DNA from: Rostratula benghalensis
Taxonomy: Eukaryota > Chordata > Aves > Charadriiformes > Rostratulidae
Length of the DNA stretch: 64,000 nt
Reading direction: 5' to 3'
Assembly: GCA_013399305.1 (NCBI GenBank)
Contig: VXAI01000039.1
Location: 2,968,868 to 3,032,867 of the forward strand
Under the pieces are notes generated by a model, which did no database searches, had not been told where the DNA came from, and saw only the letters and a list, made by a program, of their open reading frames with translations. Positions 49,001 to 61,800 of the stretch are shown here, in pieces. A program made the position numbers and the translations under genes. Each line of letters begins with the position of its first letter. Position 1 is the first letter of the stretch.

Positions 49001-52000
49001 CAGCTTTCACTGGAGTTAATTTCTTTTTGATGTTACACAACACTTGCTTGATTAGCTTTTAAGTAACAGTACCAGTAGCCACGGTCACTCTTTGGTTTTG
49101 TTCATTTTGTTGTTGTTGTGTCTAATTTAGACACTTTTGATTTTAATTTTATAAATAGCTTTGTTGCATTCATGTTGTTTGCTGTGCCAGAAACCAGAGA
49201 GATCACTACATGATCAACAAAAATAGAAACAGCATGGCTTTTCAAATGTCTTAACAACTATCGGCAGAACAGCTATCACTGCAACAAAGAACTTGAATAA
49301 GTCGCAAAAGAACTCAAATAAGTTGAAAAAGATTTGGCTCATGTATCCTGATCTTCATATCAGAAAAAAAGGCAATGTGGCTGATGGTAGAGCCGTATGA
49401 AAAAGGAACACATTACTGAGAAGAAAATGTATCTGAAGAAAAAAATATCTGTAAAAAATCTGCAAGAAAAAGATTATTTTTAAATGAGGAGGGGGGTGGA
49501 GGGGAAAGAAAAAATAAGCAGAAAACTATCCCTCCAGAATAAAAAGGTTTTCTATCCCCAAGAGGATTAATAATTGACATGTAGCAGCTTCTGTGGCTGA
49601 ACAGCCACTAAGCAGATGGATGGATATGGTTATTCTCTCTCATATATTTACTAACGGAAAGTTCCCAGTACAAACATTAACATAGTATGAATTGCTTTAT
49701 GCTCTTGAGATTTTTAGTTCCATGAATACTTTTGGCAGCTTGGCTAAGGGGATATAATTCTCCGGCCTTTATTTCGTACTTTTAAAGCATAGTTTTTACA
49801 TTTCCCACAGAGCAGCACACTGAAATCACAAAACTGAACTGTTGCCTTTTCTCTGAGAAAACTGTCTGCACTCCTTTGCTGAAGAAATGCATTATATGAA
49901 GATTTCCTGATTCCTCTTGTATATGTAGCATAAAAGCAGGATTTCATATAATTACCTTGATCTGATGTAGGGGGCTCAGCACTTGTACTAAATACATGCC
50001 TGTATTTCTATAATGTTGACAATTTGCACTTTCTCTTGTAGTCTAGATTTTTCTGTGTTGGTCTAAGCATAAGTAAATATTCTTCTCTGGTGTCATTTCC
50101 TAACATATACTATTACATTTCAATGGAAAAAATGCATTCTAAAAGTACAGAGAAAATTGCTTGGAACCTTTAGTTCGCTTTTGTGCAAACCCATATTTAC
50201 AGGTGGAATCCTGCAGTTTTTGCAAAATTCTGACCTGTTAAGACATCCTCGATCCTCCTACATCTATACTGCTGACCAAAAAAATCCACCCAAAAATATT
50301 CTCCATTTCATTAAGTAATTCAGATGGTACTTGATTATTTGTAAAATGAACATGGCTCCTACTAAATGTGATCCTCTGTTACGTCTCACCAAAAAGAAAT
50401 CTGTATGGAGAGGGCTTTAGAAATCTAGCTCAAATATCCTGATAGAAAAATGATCAATCTAACCCTCTAGCTATAGAGGCCTTATAAAACTGTGGGCAAA
50501 AGCCTGTACTTTGACTCCAACTCTCACGTGTATAACCACAAGCCTTTTGGATGTAATCTGGTTGTTTTCCTCCTACTGGCAACAGAGTTGATAAAAGTTC
50601 TCTCTCAGTTCTCTCAGCCTTTTTGCTACACCATTCTCTCTTTCAATAACCATTTTTTCTGAAATACTTTGTAAGTGGTGGATTTTAAAGTTATAAAAAA
50701 ACCAAGGACAAGTTCTACTCTGCTCCCATAAGAACACAAGATTCTCTCTTCCTTGGTGGTATCTATCTAGTCAAATATCTTGTCTTTGACAGTGGCTACT
50801 ACGAGATGAGTAGGAAGGAAAGACAGAGCTCTTTCTCTTGGGACAAAGCACAACCTCGCAGTCTCTGGCAGCTCATATTAAAATAACCTCATGTGCTAGA
50901 GATACCACCTGGGCAAATACGCATCTTCATTTGTTCCTTTAGACAAAAGATGCTAGTTCCCTCAATCTATCTTTGAAGCACAATTTCTTACTCATTGGAT
51001 CACCCTTGTCTCTCTTTTCTGGATTATTTCTACTTGGTCCCATAGGAGGAGACACATTAATATGGTTTCTGAGATATAAGGAGTTGACATGCAAATATAT
51101 CTAGCATTTTACTTAAATCACATGTGCAGTATTTTCTTCTGTTAAGCTAGACACATTTTCTTCTCTCACATACCTTAGGGTAATGCTCCAATGCATTCAC
51201 AAAGTGTGAGAATCCTGGAGATAGGCATCTTGGAACTTATTGTCTGAAGAAGAAGGAGACCCAGACTAAGCTGTGAATAATTTATATGTTTACAAATATC
51301 AGAATATAAAACAAGGCCAAATTTTTATTCCCTCCTTCCATCTACGGAAGCATGTGATTGATTCAGTACAAAGTCATTATTCTGGTATTGATTCAACAGT
51401 TTTTTTCCCCTCTCTTTCACTCTTTAGCACAGTGTTCCCAAAACATACACTGGTGGGGAAAGTTCATACCCTGGAAATTCAGTGTTTCATGTTTGGCCAA
51501 AGCAAAGTCAGGCTATTAAAATAAAATGTCAAGATAATTTGCTTCTCAATGATCTAACATAATTGGACACAAGGCTTCAGACAGGAATCAGCTTCAAAGC
51601 TGGTAAGAAAAGTAATCTTAATGCAATGGTACTGTTGTCATATTTGTACTTACAGATACTTTTCATGAATGTAATAATGATGATTTCAAAGTTTATAGGG
51701 ATTTGTTATAATTACTGTTTAGAAAAGCATGGAAGTAGTGATGAATCTGTGACCACAGGAAAGTCAAGTTGGCCTCTAGTAATTGACAAATATATTGAAA
51801 AACCAGGAAAATACAGGAAAATATATTCAGATTGAATTTTGTGCATTTCACTTCTTTCAATTTTTCTTGCTGTTGTTGTAGTAAACTAGTAAGGTATCCA
51901 TGTGGTGCTTGGCTACATTGAAATGAAAGAGTACCTGACAGAGACATTTTGTGGTTTGTAGTCAAGTAAATCATCTTAACAGATTCAGCTTTTTAATTGT

Positions 52001-52825
52001 GTTTATCTGAATTTCAATCAGGCCCTTAACTCATGGCAGATTCAAACACCTTTTTTTTTTTTTTTTTTTTTCCCCAGTTCTGGGTTTGTGTTGGCTTTGT
52101 TTTTTGTTCTTTCTACTGAAGAAGGAAAAAGACAAATGGGATAAAAATAAAACAGACACCTGTGAATCAAGGTGTTTTCAATTTTCATGTTGTCTCCATT
52201 TTTTTGTTCTTTTAATAAGCTATTTTCCTGTTTTTAAATAGCTATATATAACTGTGACTGCAATGGGAAACCTTGATTACTTTAAATGGTTCATATAAAA
52301 GCATTTTACTCTCCTCTTCATTGATGCTTAGTGCTGGCTTGGACTCCGTCATAACCTCTTTACCTCTGGCAATATGTAGAGAGCAGGTGGCATTTTCCCA
52401 CATTAGTGGCTGGATGGGAAACCTGTCAGCTCCTCTATTTTTTATTGTAATATTTTTAGGGGAAAAAATGAAGGTACTAATAAAACCTCTATTTTGCAGC
52501 CTCAGGTCATTTTTCGTTCTGAAGTAGCTACATTTTTAGGAGGAAAATTTTATTTCTCTGATTTTCTTCTAAAGTAGGACATTGTTTGTGATCCAATAAG
52601 AGATCTAACTATCCACTGCATTACCTTTCCCATGTTTAAAATTCTTGCAGAGTTATAATCCCTTTCATTTCCTGCTTTTTAATGAACGGATTTTATATAA
52701 CTGTTCATTAGTGTAATTGTTGTTGATTTTTATTTTTCACTTCATTATTTCTCCAACATAACTTATGCCAGTGTTACTCTCTAGCAAAACAGAGCAAATT
52801 AATCTCAGCACCTGGGAAAACTCTT
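43001..52825. other. Gene-free AT-rich stretch
   Basis: No supported gene. Two islands are less AT-rich: 44160-44580 and 48130-48360. Both contain short frames open on both strands without recognisable domains. A G-rich patch of several G2-G6 runs lies at about 49488-49504, and a T21 run at 52051-52071. The rest is ordinary AT-rich sequence. Confidence 0.6.
52051..52071 (+). repeat. T21 homopolymer
   Basis: An uninterrupted run of 21 T followed by CCCC. No recognisable retroposon is attached on either side. It is called a simple repeat. Confidence 0.9.
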
Positions 52826-52892
52826 TGTAGGTGAGCAGAAATAAGAAGCAGGACTGTTCTTACATTAGAGTTCTTGCTTATGCTCACCTACA
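52826..52892. repeat. 67-nt imperfect hairpin
   Basis: Arms TGTAGGTGAGCA (52826-52837) and TGCTCACCTACA (52881-52892) are perfectly complementary over 12 bp. The stem extends outward by three more pairs (52823-52825 with 52893-52895, one of them G-T). After a 4-nt bulge on the left it extends inward by TAAG (52842-52845) with CTTA (52877-52880). The loop is about 31 nt. The size fits a microRNA precursor, but the sequence matches no microRNA I can name, and there is no evidence of transcription. A small inverted-repeat transposon relic is an alternative; no clear target duplication flanks it. Confidence 0.75.
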
Positions 52893-52895
52893 GAG

Positions 52896-55800
52896 CTCAG
52901 CATGCCTGAGGTTATCTTGAGGAGATATTTAGCTGACATCTAGACATATCATACTCTTTAATCTTTACAAGAGGCCTTTTTGACAAGAGAGTCAGTCCAT
53001 GCTAGTAGTCTTCTCTGAGTCCAGATTCAATGGAAATGGACTGAGAGCAGGACTGCTGTGCTGCTACAAGTTTCAGCATCTACCAGTTTAAAAGAGAGCT
53101 GAAGTGAATGACGCCAGTGCTGATAACCTCAGTTATTCGTTCCTTCCTAATTGATAGCATTAGAAATAGCTCCTCTTAGACTGAGCATCAAGCAAGTGCC
53201 ATAAAGAACCCCTCCATCTCCCTGGAGGCTTGTTACAAATTTCCCACTTGTTTTTGATTTACATATCAGTCAGAGAGATGCTGGTGCTGATTTCCTGAAA
53301 AATTTCTGTGCAACTTCAGAAGAGCAAAAAAGGATGGTAGGGCTGGAATAAAAGCAGACACTTCAAAGTCTGAATGTGAATAGCGGGGAGACCAATAAGA
53401 TGAGGATATAAAATAATCACTTTATGGTAAGAGACGCTTAAGCTTCTGTGACATATTTATTGTGCAGTCTGAAGCACTAGCATGAGCCTTTTGTGGAGAT
53501 GCTATGCCAGCAGCAGAAGCTCTATTAGAAGTCATCACTGTTTACTCTTTGTCAATAAAGGCCAGTCACAAATACCATGAATTTTACATTGTTGCTCTTT
53601 TCATCTGGAGCACTTTATAAATGGAATACATTTATGCATTTCTAGTGAGGCTATTACAATAGAAAGCTGCAATAAAATTTTCTTTTCTGCTTTATGTCTA
53701 TATTTTCTCTGTTTTTCTACCTATTAATTTCATTTTCCACTGACTTATTATCTTGTTATTTATTCTGTGTCAGTGTCATTTACACATACTACACTGTGCA
53801 TAGTTACCTCTACTTGGATATTATAGTACATCTGATCCCATGCCAAACTATCTTTCTAATCAGCAATCTCTTCCACTGCCTCAAAACCCTAAAATTAATT
53901 GAAGCATGGCTGGCATTTCCTGGAATGAGATAGGTATTCAAAACCTGAATATATTATATATATCTAAAATATTAATGAGCACTTTATTAATTGGGATTTT
54001 CATCAAAACACATTGGTTAATTTCAAAGACCTCCTGTCTACTACAAGGGTATGATTAACCCCATTCTTGCTGATCACTGAGTGCAATACTACTTTTTAAC
54101 TTCAAAGCCTAATGGCAGATATAAGATAATATTGCAAAAGCAAGGCACAGAAGCAACACTTGCCTTATGTAAACTTTACTGGATGTCATTATTATGGATT
54201 TCTTCTCCATGCAAAAGTAGTGACAATGAAGGGTAAAGATGGAATAGAAGATTGAAATACTGGCATACTTATCTTTTCCAGATATGCAGGGCACTGAGGT
54301 GCAGACTCATAGGAGTGTATTGATTGGTTGGGCTTTGGCAGAAGTGGGGAAATGGCAGTGCTGGAAGAGAGTATTTTGGATTTGTTCATGTGCTCCTTCA
54401 TCTCCGTGGTGAGCGCTTACACACAGGAGTGGTCCTGCTGACTTCAAATGGCTGAGCTGGGTGAGAAAAAACTCCCCACCATGAGCAGAGGTTGGAGTAG
54501 CCAGTAGAGCTCATCTGGGGCTTCCTGAAGGCGTCAGTGGAGATTTCATCTTCTTGGAGGGAAGGAATGACAGCGAGGGTCAATGAAGTTTGAAGAGCTT
54601 TGATCACAATGAAGGCAAGGTTTCAGGGAGCTGTGGCAGAGCAGGCAAATTTCTTTCACTTTTTTTCTCCCCTCCTCACCCATGTGTTTCACTCTGTCTC
54701 TTTTTTTGGAGGATCACTGTGTACTTCCCCTCTTCCCTAGATTCATAAGCTGCACTCCTCACTCCCCACATCCCAGCATTCAGCCCCATGCAGCCACACG
54801 TCTCCACCCTCCACTCCTGTAAGACACAAGGCTCCCTCTGCTTCCCTGCAGCCATGTTCTCAATTTGCTGCACTTTCTGAATGGAGGGAAGTGACAGAGC
54901 AGGGATGGGCGGCTGGATGATGGAGGCTGGAGAATAAGCCTTCTGCTGCTGTCATCCCCAAAGATAAAGTTGTGGCAATGACACCTACTTCTGCTGGGAA
55001 GGGCTAGTTCTGGTGCAGTTGCTGCTGTCTCACTCTGTGGCCCCTGCTTCAGCAGCAACATCCAGAGAACATGAGAGCTTCATGAGCAGGAGGTAGTGAT
55101 TGTCATAGGCAAAGTGCAGTCTGCCAGCTACAGAATCTAACTGTTAATGGGCCATTAACGTCAACAGAAATCATTGGGAGTTACTCTAAACATGGGGTAA
55201 TCCTAAGGATGGCAATAAAAAAACCTGTCAATCCTAAATGATTTTTCTCTGTATGATGCTTTTGCTTAATGGGCTGAACATAATTATCAATGTCTGGATA
55301 TTTTCTACAATTTTATTTTCTGTGCAGGAACGCCAACTCAAAGCATCTTTCTGATATTACTAACACCATTTTTTTTGCTTCACGCTAAAACCTCTCCGCT
55401 CAACCAAGGTAATTTTTGTCTGTAGAAAAGTCTCACAGTTTAGTGTGGTTCAAAGAACTCACTATGGTCCAGAGTTAGAAAGGCATGCAGATGCTTATAT
55501 GGCACTGAAACTGGCACATGAGACATCAAAGCCCCTAACTCCCACTGATTCACTGATATGTTTTTAAATACCTCCAGAATAAAAAGGACAAATCCATCAA
55601 GGAATTCAATTCCTACTTGCAAATTAAGGTGTCTACTTTCAAAATTAAACTGGCATTAGAAATTTCAGAAATTCTGAGCAAATACTTCTTTATCCCCAAG
55701 GTACTTATACTCGTTGATTTGCATTCATAAGAGCCCCTTGATGTCTCTCTTGCTGTCTGGCACTCACAAAACATTGGGTGTACTGAGGAGATCCAGATAC

Positions 55801-56952
55801 ATTGACAAATTAGATACCTAAAATATCTGTTACACTAGTTAGACCATGCATTATTCAGACAAAGGAGAAGGGATGTGTACCTTCCACAACCACACACTTC
55901 TGAGGTGACCTAGTACCTTTGGTATGTAGGAGACAACTGTTCTATCCCTTCCCCTGCAGAACTGGAAGAGATATTGAAGCTGCATTCCTCTTCACTCTAG
56001 TGAGTACACAAGCAATGTGTTCCATGCTGCAATGCTCTTGGGCTTCAGGGTGAGGCTAGGAAAGTGCATTTCCATCCTGGGAGGGTTTCCAATTTAGAAA
56101 TTGTCCCTTACCACAATTTCTTTCTGACTTTTGGTTGAATTGGTGACTCTGGGTATTTTCTTCTAAGTGCACAGTGTGGTTCCTACAGGTCAGTGGGCTA
56201 CTTAAAAGTTCAGCTTTCTGAATTTTCCAAATCCTTCTCCAGATATCTTTCCCAAATAGACAATTTTATCACTTTGACCACCTGAACTCCTAACTGGAAA
56301 GTTTCTCAGGCTGACTGCTCCTGGGCCCTATAAACATGGATGTGCCTAGCTCTCTCCTGATTACCAGGGTTATCTGGCTATGCTGCCATGGTGATGCTGA
56401 AAGCCGCTCGCTTCTCCTTCCTACCACCTTCATGTGAGACACATAGTATGGGAAAGCATTTTCTGTAGCAATCCTCAGCATCCTGCATGGATGGGATTGA
56501 GGGCTTTGTCCTCAGTACCTGTGGGATTTGGCTATCACTTGTGGGAGGGAACTTCAACCACTGCAGCTAAGTCCAATAGGAACGATAAGTCAAGGCATTC
56601 TACCACCTACGCTCACAGCCCAGACAGTTAATAATGTAAGCTGAAATCGATGTGCTGGGCCATGAACAATACACATAATGTGTCAGCCATTCAATTGTCT
56701 CTGCTGTAGGAGCAATAACCTCTGGCAGAGAGAAAGGACAGGCAGCTGGGGATGATAACCTTTCAAATTGCTCTAACGTGCATTTGGAAAGCCTATAAAT
56801 CTGAATCCCTAAGTACTAATTCTCTGCCATGAAGAATAACTGCAAGTGCATAACAGAGTTTTTTCTTTACTGCAGACTGCCAAAGGCAGACAGATCACTC
56901 TTTATTGAGGGACAATCGAACCTTTAGACCTGTGGCTCAATGGACTATGCTT
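52896..56952. other. Gene-free stretch
   Basis: No supported gene. The part from about 54400 to 55070 is less AT-rich and holds overlapping frames of 60-93 codons on the reverse strand without recognisable domains. The remainder is ordinary AT-rich sequence with no recognised repeat. Confidence 0.6.
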
Positions 56953-58067
56953 AAAAAAAAGACACTCTCAACTAGAGACACAATGATTTGATAGATGGAC
57001 TGCTTGGAAGGATCAGGAACTGGATAGTTGACGGCACTCAAAGGGTTGCAGTCAATAGCTCAATGTCCAAGTGGAAGCCAGTGACGAGTGGTGTTCCTCA
57101 GGGCTCGGTGCTGGGACTCATGTTGTTTAACATCTTTGTCAGAGACATGGACAGAGAGATTGAGTGCACCCTCAGCAAGTTTGTTGATGACACCAAGCTG
57201 TGTGGCACAGTCAACACACCGGAGGGAAGTGATACCATCCAGAGCGACCTGAACAAGCTTGAGAAGTGGGCCTATGTGAACCTCATGAAGTTCAACCAAG
57301 CCAAGTGTAGGGTCCTGCACCTGGGACATAGCAATCCCAGGCACAAATACAGGTTGGGGGAAAATGACTTGAGAGCAACTCTGCAAAGAAAAACATGGGG
57401 GTGCTTGTGGATGAGCTCAACATGAGCCAGCAGTATGCACTGGCAGCCCAGAAATCCAACCACATCCTGAGCTGCATTAAAAGAATTGTGGCCAGCAGGA
57501 CCAGGGAGATGATTCTTCCCCTCTGCTCCTGTGAGACCCCACCTGGAATACTGTGTCCGGCTTTGGAGCCCTCAGCACAGGAAGGCCACGGGCCTGTTGG
57601 AATGGGTCCAGTGGAGGGCCATGTGGATGATCGGAAGTCTGGAGCACCTCTCCTGTGTGGACAGGCTGAGAGAGTTGGGGTTGTTCGGCCTGGAGAAGAG
57701 AAGGATCTGGGGAGACCTTATAACAGCCTTCCCATACCTAAAGGGGGCCTATAGGAGAGATGAGGAGGGACTCTATCAGGGAGTGGAGTGATAGGGTGAG
57801 GGATAATGGTTTTAAACTGAAAGAGGAGCAAGATTTAGATTAGGTATCAGGAAGCACTTCTTTGCTGTGAATGTGGTGAGGAGCTGGAACATGTTGCCCA
57901 GAGAAGTTGCGGCTGCCCCATCCCTGGGAGTGTTCAAGGCCAGGCTGGATGGGGTTTTAAGCAACCTGGTCTAGTGGGATGTGTCCCTGCCCATGGCAGG
58001 GTGTTTGGAACTCGATGATCTTGAAAGTCTCTTAGAGTTCCAACTCTAACCATTCTATGATTCTATG
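56953..58067 (+). mobile_element. CR1 LINE, 5'-truncated, 1.1 kb
   Basis: A sense-strand CR1 copy with the C-terminal part of the reverse transcriptase followed by the 3' untranslated region. The 3' end reads CTAACC then ATTCTATG twice, the characteristic CR1 terminus, and there is no poly(A). Full CR1 elements are about 4.5 kb; this copy lacks the 5' UTR, ORF1, the endonuclease and the N-terminal reverse transcriptase half, which is the usual result of incomplete reverse transcription. The left boundary near 56953 is approximate. An A8 run sits at 56953-56960 next to it. The 3' terminal sequence matches the antisense copy at 33.4 kb closely. The element cannot move by itself. Confidence 0.97.
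56988..57791 (+). pseudogene. CR1 reverse transcriptase C-terminal relic
   Basis: This is the coding part of the CR1 copy. The first frame (56988 to about 57390) holds the palm-domain motif [10 protein letters not shown] near residues 34-43 and the catalytic box as FVDD (57180-57191), where CR1 usually has FADD or YADD; both aspartates remain. Near 57390 the homology moves to another frame ([12 protein letters not shown] onward, to about 57528). It then returns to the first frame (RPHLEYCVRLWSP, LEHLS, RLRELGLF, LEKRR and GDL) until a stop at 57791. Two compensating indels therefore break the gene. It is an inactive transposon relic, not a host gene. The opposite-strand frames at 57060-57477 are shadows. 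Confidence 0.93.
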
Positions 58068-58448
58068 TTCACTGATAACGGTCACTGTTAGGACCGCTGA
58101 ATGTGATGATGAATTATGGATTATAATCCTCTCACAGGCAGCTGTTCAGTGTCTTGTGTCATAGGCTGCACATATACTTCCTTCAAGTCAAACAACTTGT
58201 AGCTGTCCCTTCTCTCAGCTTCACTCTTTTGGTTGGCAATTGAACCCCCTGCTCCGTAAGCTGGTGAATAGCTTTTTGTTACTCTGAGTAAGGCAGAGGT
58301 CTGATTTCTGTGTGGATGAGGAATTCTGCTCTGGGAACATTTTCAGAACAACGTGCATTAATTGAGGGGTGGAGCTATCTGCATTTTGACCTCATGAATT
58401 CTGACTTTTCGTATGAATTAGAAGAACTTCGTTCTCTGCATGTGATGC

Positions 58449-58470
58449 ACATATAGGTGCACCTATATGT
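58449..58470. repeat. 22-bp perfect palindrome
   Basis: The half-site ACATATAGGTG is followed directly by its exact reverse complement, with no spacer. The centre is GGTGCACC. The symmetry stops at the next base on each side (C against A). It lies about 380 bp downstream of the CR1 3' end and is not part of that element. It could be a cruciform-forming site or a binding site for a dimeric protein, but no function is shown. Confidence 0.9.
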
Positions 58471-58849
58471 ATAAAAATGCATTGTGAGGCCCTGAAATGA
58501 TGTCCATTAAAGCAGTTTAACATCTCGTACCAGGATGCTGTAGTCCTCTGATAGGAGCATTCAGTCACTCTTTAAGTTGTTCTCCCTACAGCTCCAGCCC
58601 TGCAATAAAGGGGTGAACATAGAGTAAGTGGTATAAGTTTAAGAAACAGAGGTATAGCATAAACACATATATGTCAATTACTGAACTATATTAAAAAATC
58701 ATGCATAATTATTACTGTTTATTTTAATCTATTATTCCTTATTATTGATGATACTAATTTCCTGACTTATTCTCCCTGCAAATCAGTGCAAAGATCTTAA
58801 AATCTTAAATTTCCTTTGGAATAATGCCTGCAGATGCTATTATTTAATG

Positions 58850-58867
58850 TTAAGCTTATAAGCTTAA
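58850..58867. repeat. 18-bp perfect palindrome
   Basis: TTAAGCTTATAAGCTTAA is exactly self-complementary and contains two AAGCTT sites. It lies in very AT-rich DNA, where palindromes of this size are not rare, so little weight is given to it. Confidence 0.85.
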
Positions 58868-61800
58868 TGCACTAACATAATAACTGAGGCCTTACTTTAC
58901 GGTCAGCTGATGAAATCAGAAATACTAGGGTTTCAAAGCCTGCTTTATACCTATGAAATGTTAAAAAAGTGTGGATTTAAATGGTGATTTGAAAAAATAC
59001 ACGTCTTTTAAAAAGAATAATAAAGTAAAGGTATTACTGTTCAAATAGCATTTCTATTATTTTCCAGCTACAGCATACAAAATGCACACAAAATAAACTC
59101 TTCAGTTACATGTTTAGGAAATCCAAGTTCATTGATGTTGTTTGCATTCCATCTTATTTATAGTTAATTCTAGTACCAGAGAAAAATGCCCTTTTTTCTT
59201 TCCCCTGAAATTATGAATTTCTTTTGGTGTTTTATTACATTTTTCTACAAAGGTTTTATTTAAAGAGGTAGGTGTTGTCCCCTGATTTGTCTTTTCTGGT
59301 ATCTAAAGTATTTTTGTGATGAAACCTGTTAAATGAATTGCATGACAAAGTTAAGCCAGTGGGAGTTCACCCTGAATATAGACTACTAGACAGGCAATTA
59401 CAATATTATGCTTAACAGTTATCATTTATTCAATTTTGTTATTTTTTTTTCCTGTGCAAAAATGAACTAAGCTATTTTCATTCTTCTGAGAGTCATTTTG
59501 ATTTTGATTTGAATCATTCTTCTCAGACACCATAAAATGCAATAAACATTTCTGATATGTTGCCCAGTCTGTGGGAACAGTTTCTGTCTCATTTTTTATA
59601 GGTGTTGATCACCTTCATATAATGCAGAGATATAAAGTACTGTCAGATACCCTTGTTTCTGGAAGGGATAAAAATGGTCTTGTTGAGTCTGTATGGGCAA
59701 GCCTAACGCCCAACGAACGTGTTTCCCAAAGGTCGGACTGACAAGCATAAATATAAGAGAAATAATCATATCCCACATATCTCACTGCTTTTAGCTACAA
59801 TCATCAGTCTGAGCCTGTTCATAGACATTTCTTGGGGCGGGATGAGGTCTGGGCCAGATCTGTTAGTGTGAATGCAGAAAACCTCTACTATTGACTTTTA
59901 TCTTGCTATATGTCTCTTTTACTAGCCATCAACATTGCTGAAGCAAACTACAGATATTACTGTCTTCAATGGGAAACATTGCAATTAGGAGGATGACTCT
60001 TGAAAGGGAAGAGTTGTAGAACAGAAGAGGTGTTATCCCTAGAGCATGGCTGACAAGTGCTCATTGTCCAGGAATAAAGTAGACTTTGTCTTCCACTGAG
60101 AGCCTGAGGAGCTGCCAGGAGTCCTCCTTCAAAGGTGGACTAGCGCACTGCATGGCAGTTTGTAGAACATTTATTTCACATATGATGCTAAATGCATCCT
60201 GAAAAAAAGCAGCTGGGAAATGGCCCAACTGAATGGTTAATGCCTCTCAAACCACAAACAGGAGAGCCTTTGCCCAGAAGCAGCTGAGAGCAGCAGTAGC
60301 TGACTGGCAACTTTCCTGGAGTATTGGATAGGGGCTGTTTCCTTAAGGAAACTGTGCTCCTTGAAAGTCCTAATAACTGACCCAGTACAAATGCAGCAAA
60401 TTTCTCCAACAACCTGTATATCAGCCGTCTTTCAGAGTCTAAGCATATGCTCTGTACTTTAATGGGAAAGCTGCACTCTGCAGTAATTTGGGAAGACGGT
60501 TTAAAATTTTCTATTAGTGAAGTGTTTACAGATAGCTTGCAAAACGTGCTCACTGACATATTCCATATCTGCCCACTGTGTGGTAATAAACATGCTGTGG
60601 CCACATAAATTATTGGAAATAAACTGCTTTCTTCTAAAGCCAGAAAAAATAATATCACGGTAAAGTTACTAGAAAGAGCAATGAAAGATTGCTAAGAGAG
60701 GAAGATTTTTGTGCAACATTATCGTTATAAGTTGAACTTTCAGAAGTTTCTAATTTTGGAGTAAAAATTGTGTTCTAGGCTTAAAGTTGGTAGATAAAAT
60801 CTCAGCATTAGAATGAATTCTGTCTACATCATTGAGTCTAATTTTGCAAAGTAAATAACTTCTTTTAGAGTCTTGCTCAGATTGTAAACATAGAAAGGTC
60901 TTGAATCAGGACAGTACCTGAACGTAGAAGATTAATGTAATTCTTAGTCAGGACAGGACTTTCCTGCGTTTTAAGTAGTATGCCTAACAAGGCTATTTTC
61001 TTCAACTGGATTAAAGCTATGCTGCACATTATTGCCAATCCCATCTTCAAAATTCATGCACTTGGAGAAACATCAGACTTGTTTAAAAGTTGTAAGATTT
61101 TAAGCCTTGCATTTTTTATTTACTTTCTATTTTATTCTTTAGGCTACATTTCTGAAGCAGCTTCAAACCTTTCCATGAGATCAGAAAGCTCAAAATGTAC
61201 TCAAAAATGAATAATCCTCTGCAATTTCTTGCTGCTAGCATTTGGGGCTCGAAGAGAAAGTATTAACAGTTGTGATACTTGCAATAACTTTACAAGAACT
61301 GGTGAAACTAGCTCTGCCTCTGTCTAAATTTCAACTTTTTATATTCCCACTTTTCCTCTCAACCCAAAAGCAAAAAGAACTGGGAAAAAAAGACAGACCA
61401 TATAATGTATGTGCATGTAAGTAACCTGTCTATCCATAGGGTTTGTTTCTTAATACTCACACAGCTGGCTTGGTTTATAGTCCTTAATAATAGAACTATA
61501 TATTTTCCTCCATGTATGCAGATGCATCTTTTCTTTCTTTTTCCAAGATGCATAGAGTATCTTTCTTTCTGAAGGAAGTAGATCAGCTGTAAAGAGGTAC
61601 ATTGTGTTCATGGGAAAACCTGCACTCTGAAGAAAGCCTGCCTGTTTCTTTGGTCAGTTAAAGATGAAGAAAGAATGATAAAAGACAGCTGTAGCAAAGG
61701 AGAAGACAAAAAGAAATCAAGGGAAGGAAGACAGGGATGACTGTACAATGGATATATATTGTCAGACTGAGAAAATCAGGGCTCAGGGCTCATGCAGAGA

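Noticed and set aside
57060..57477. Reverse open frames opposite the CR1 reverse transcriptase
   Set aside because: They are antisense shadows of the CR1 coding sequence.
60188..60658. A 156-codon reverse open frame
   Set aside because: No family is recognised, the composition looks like translated non-coding DNA, and nothing around it supports a gene.
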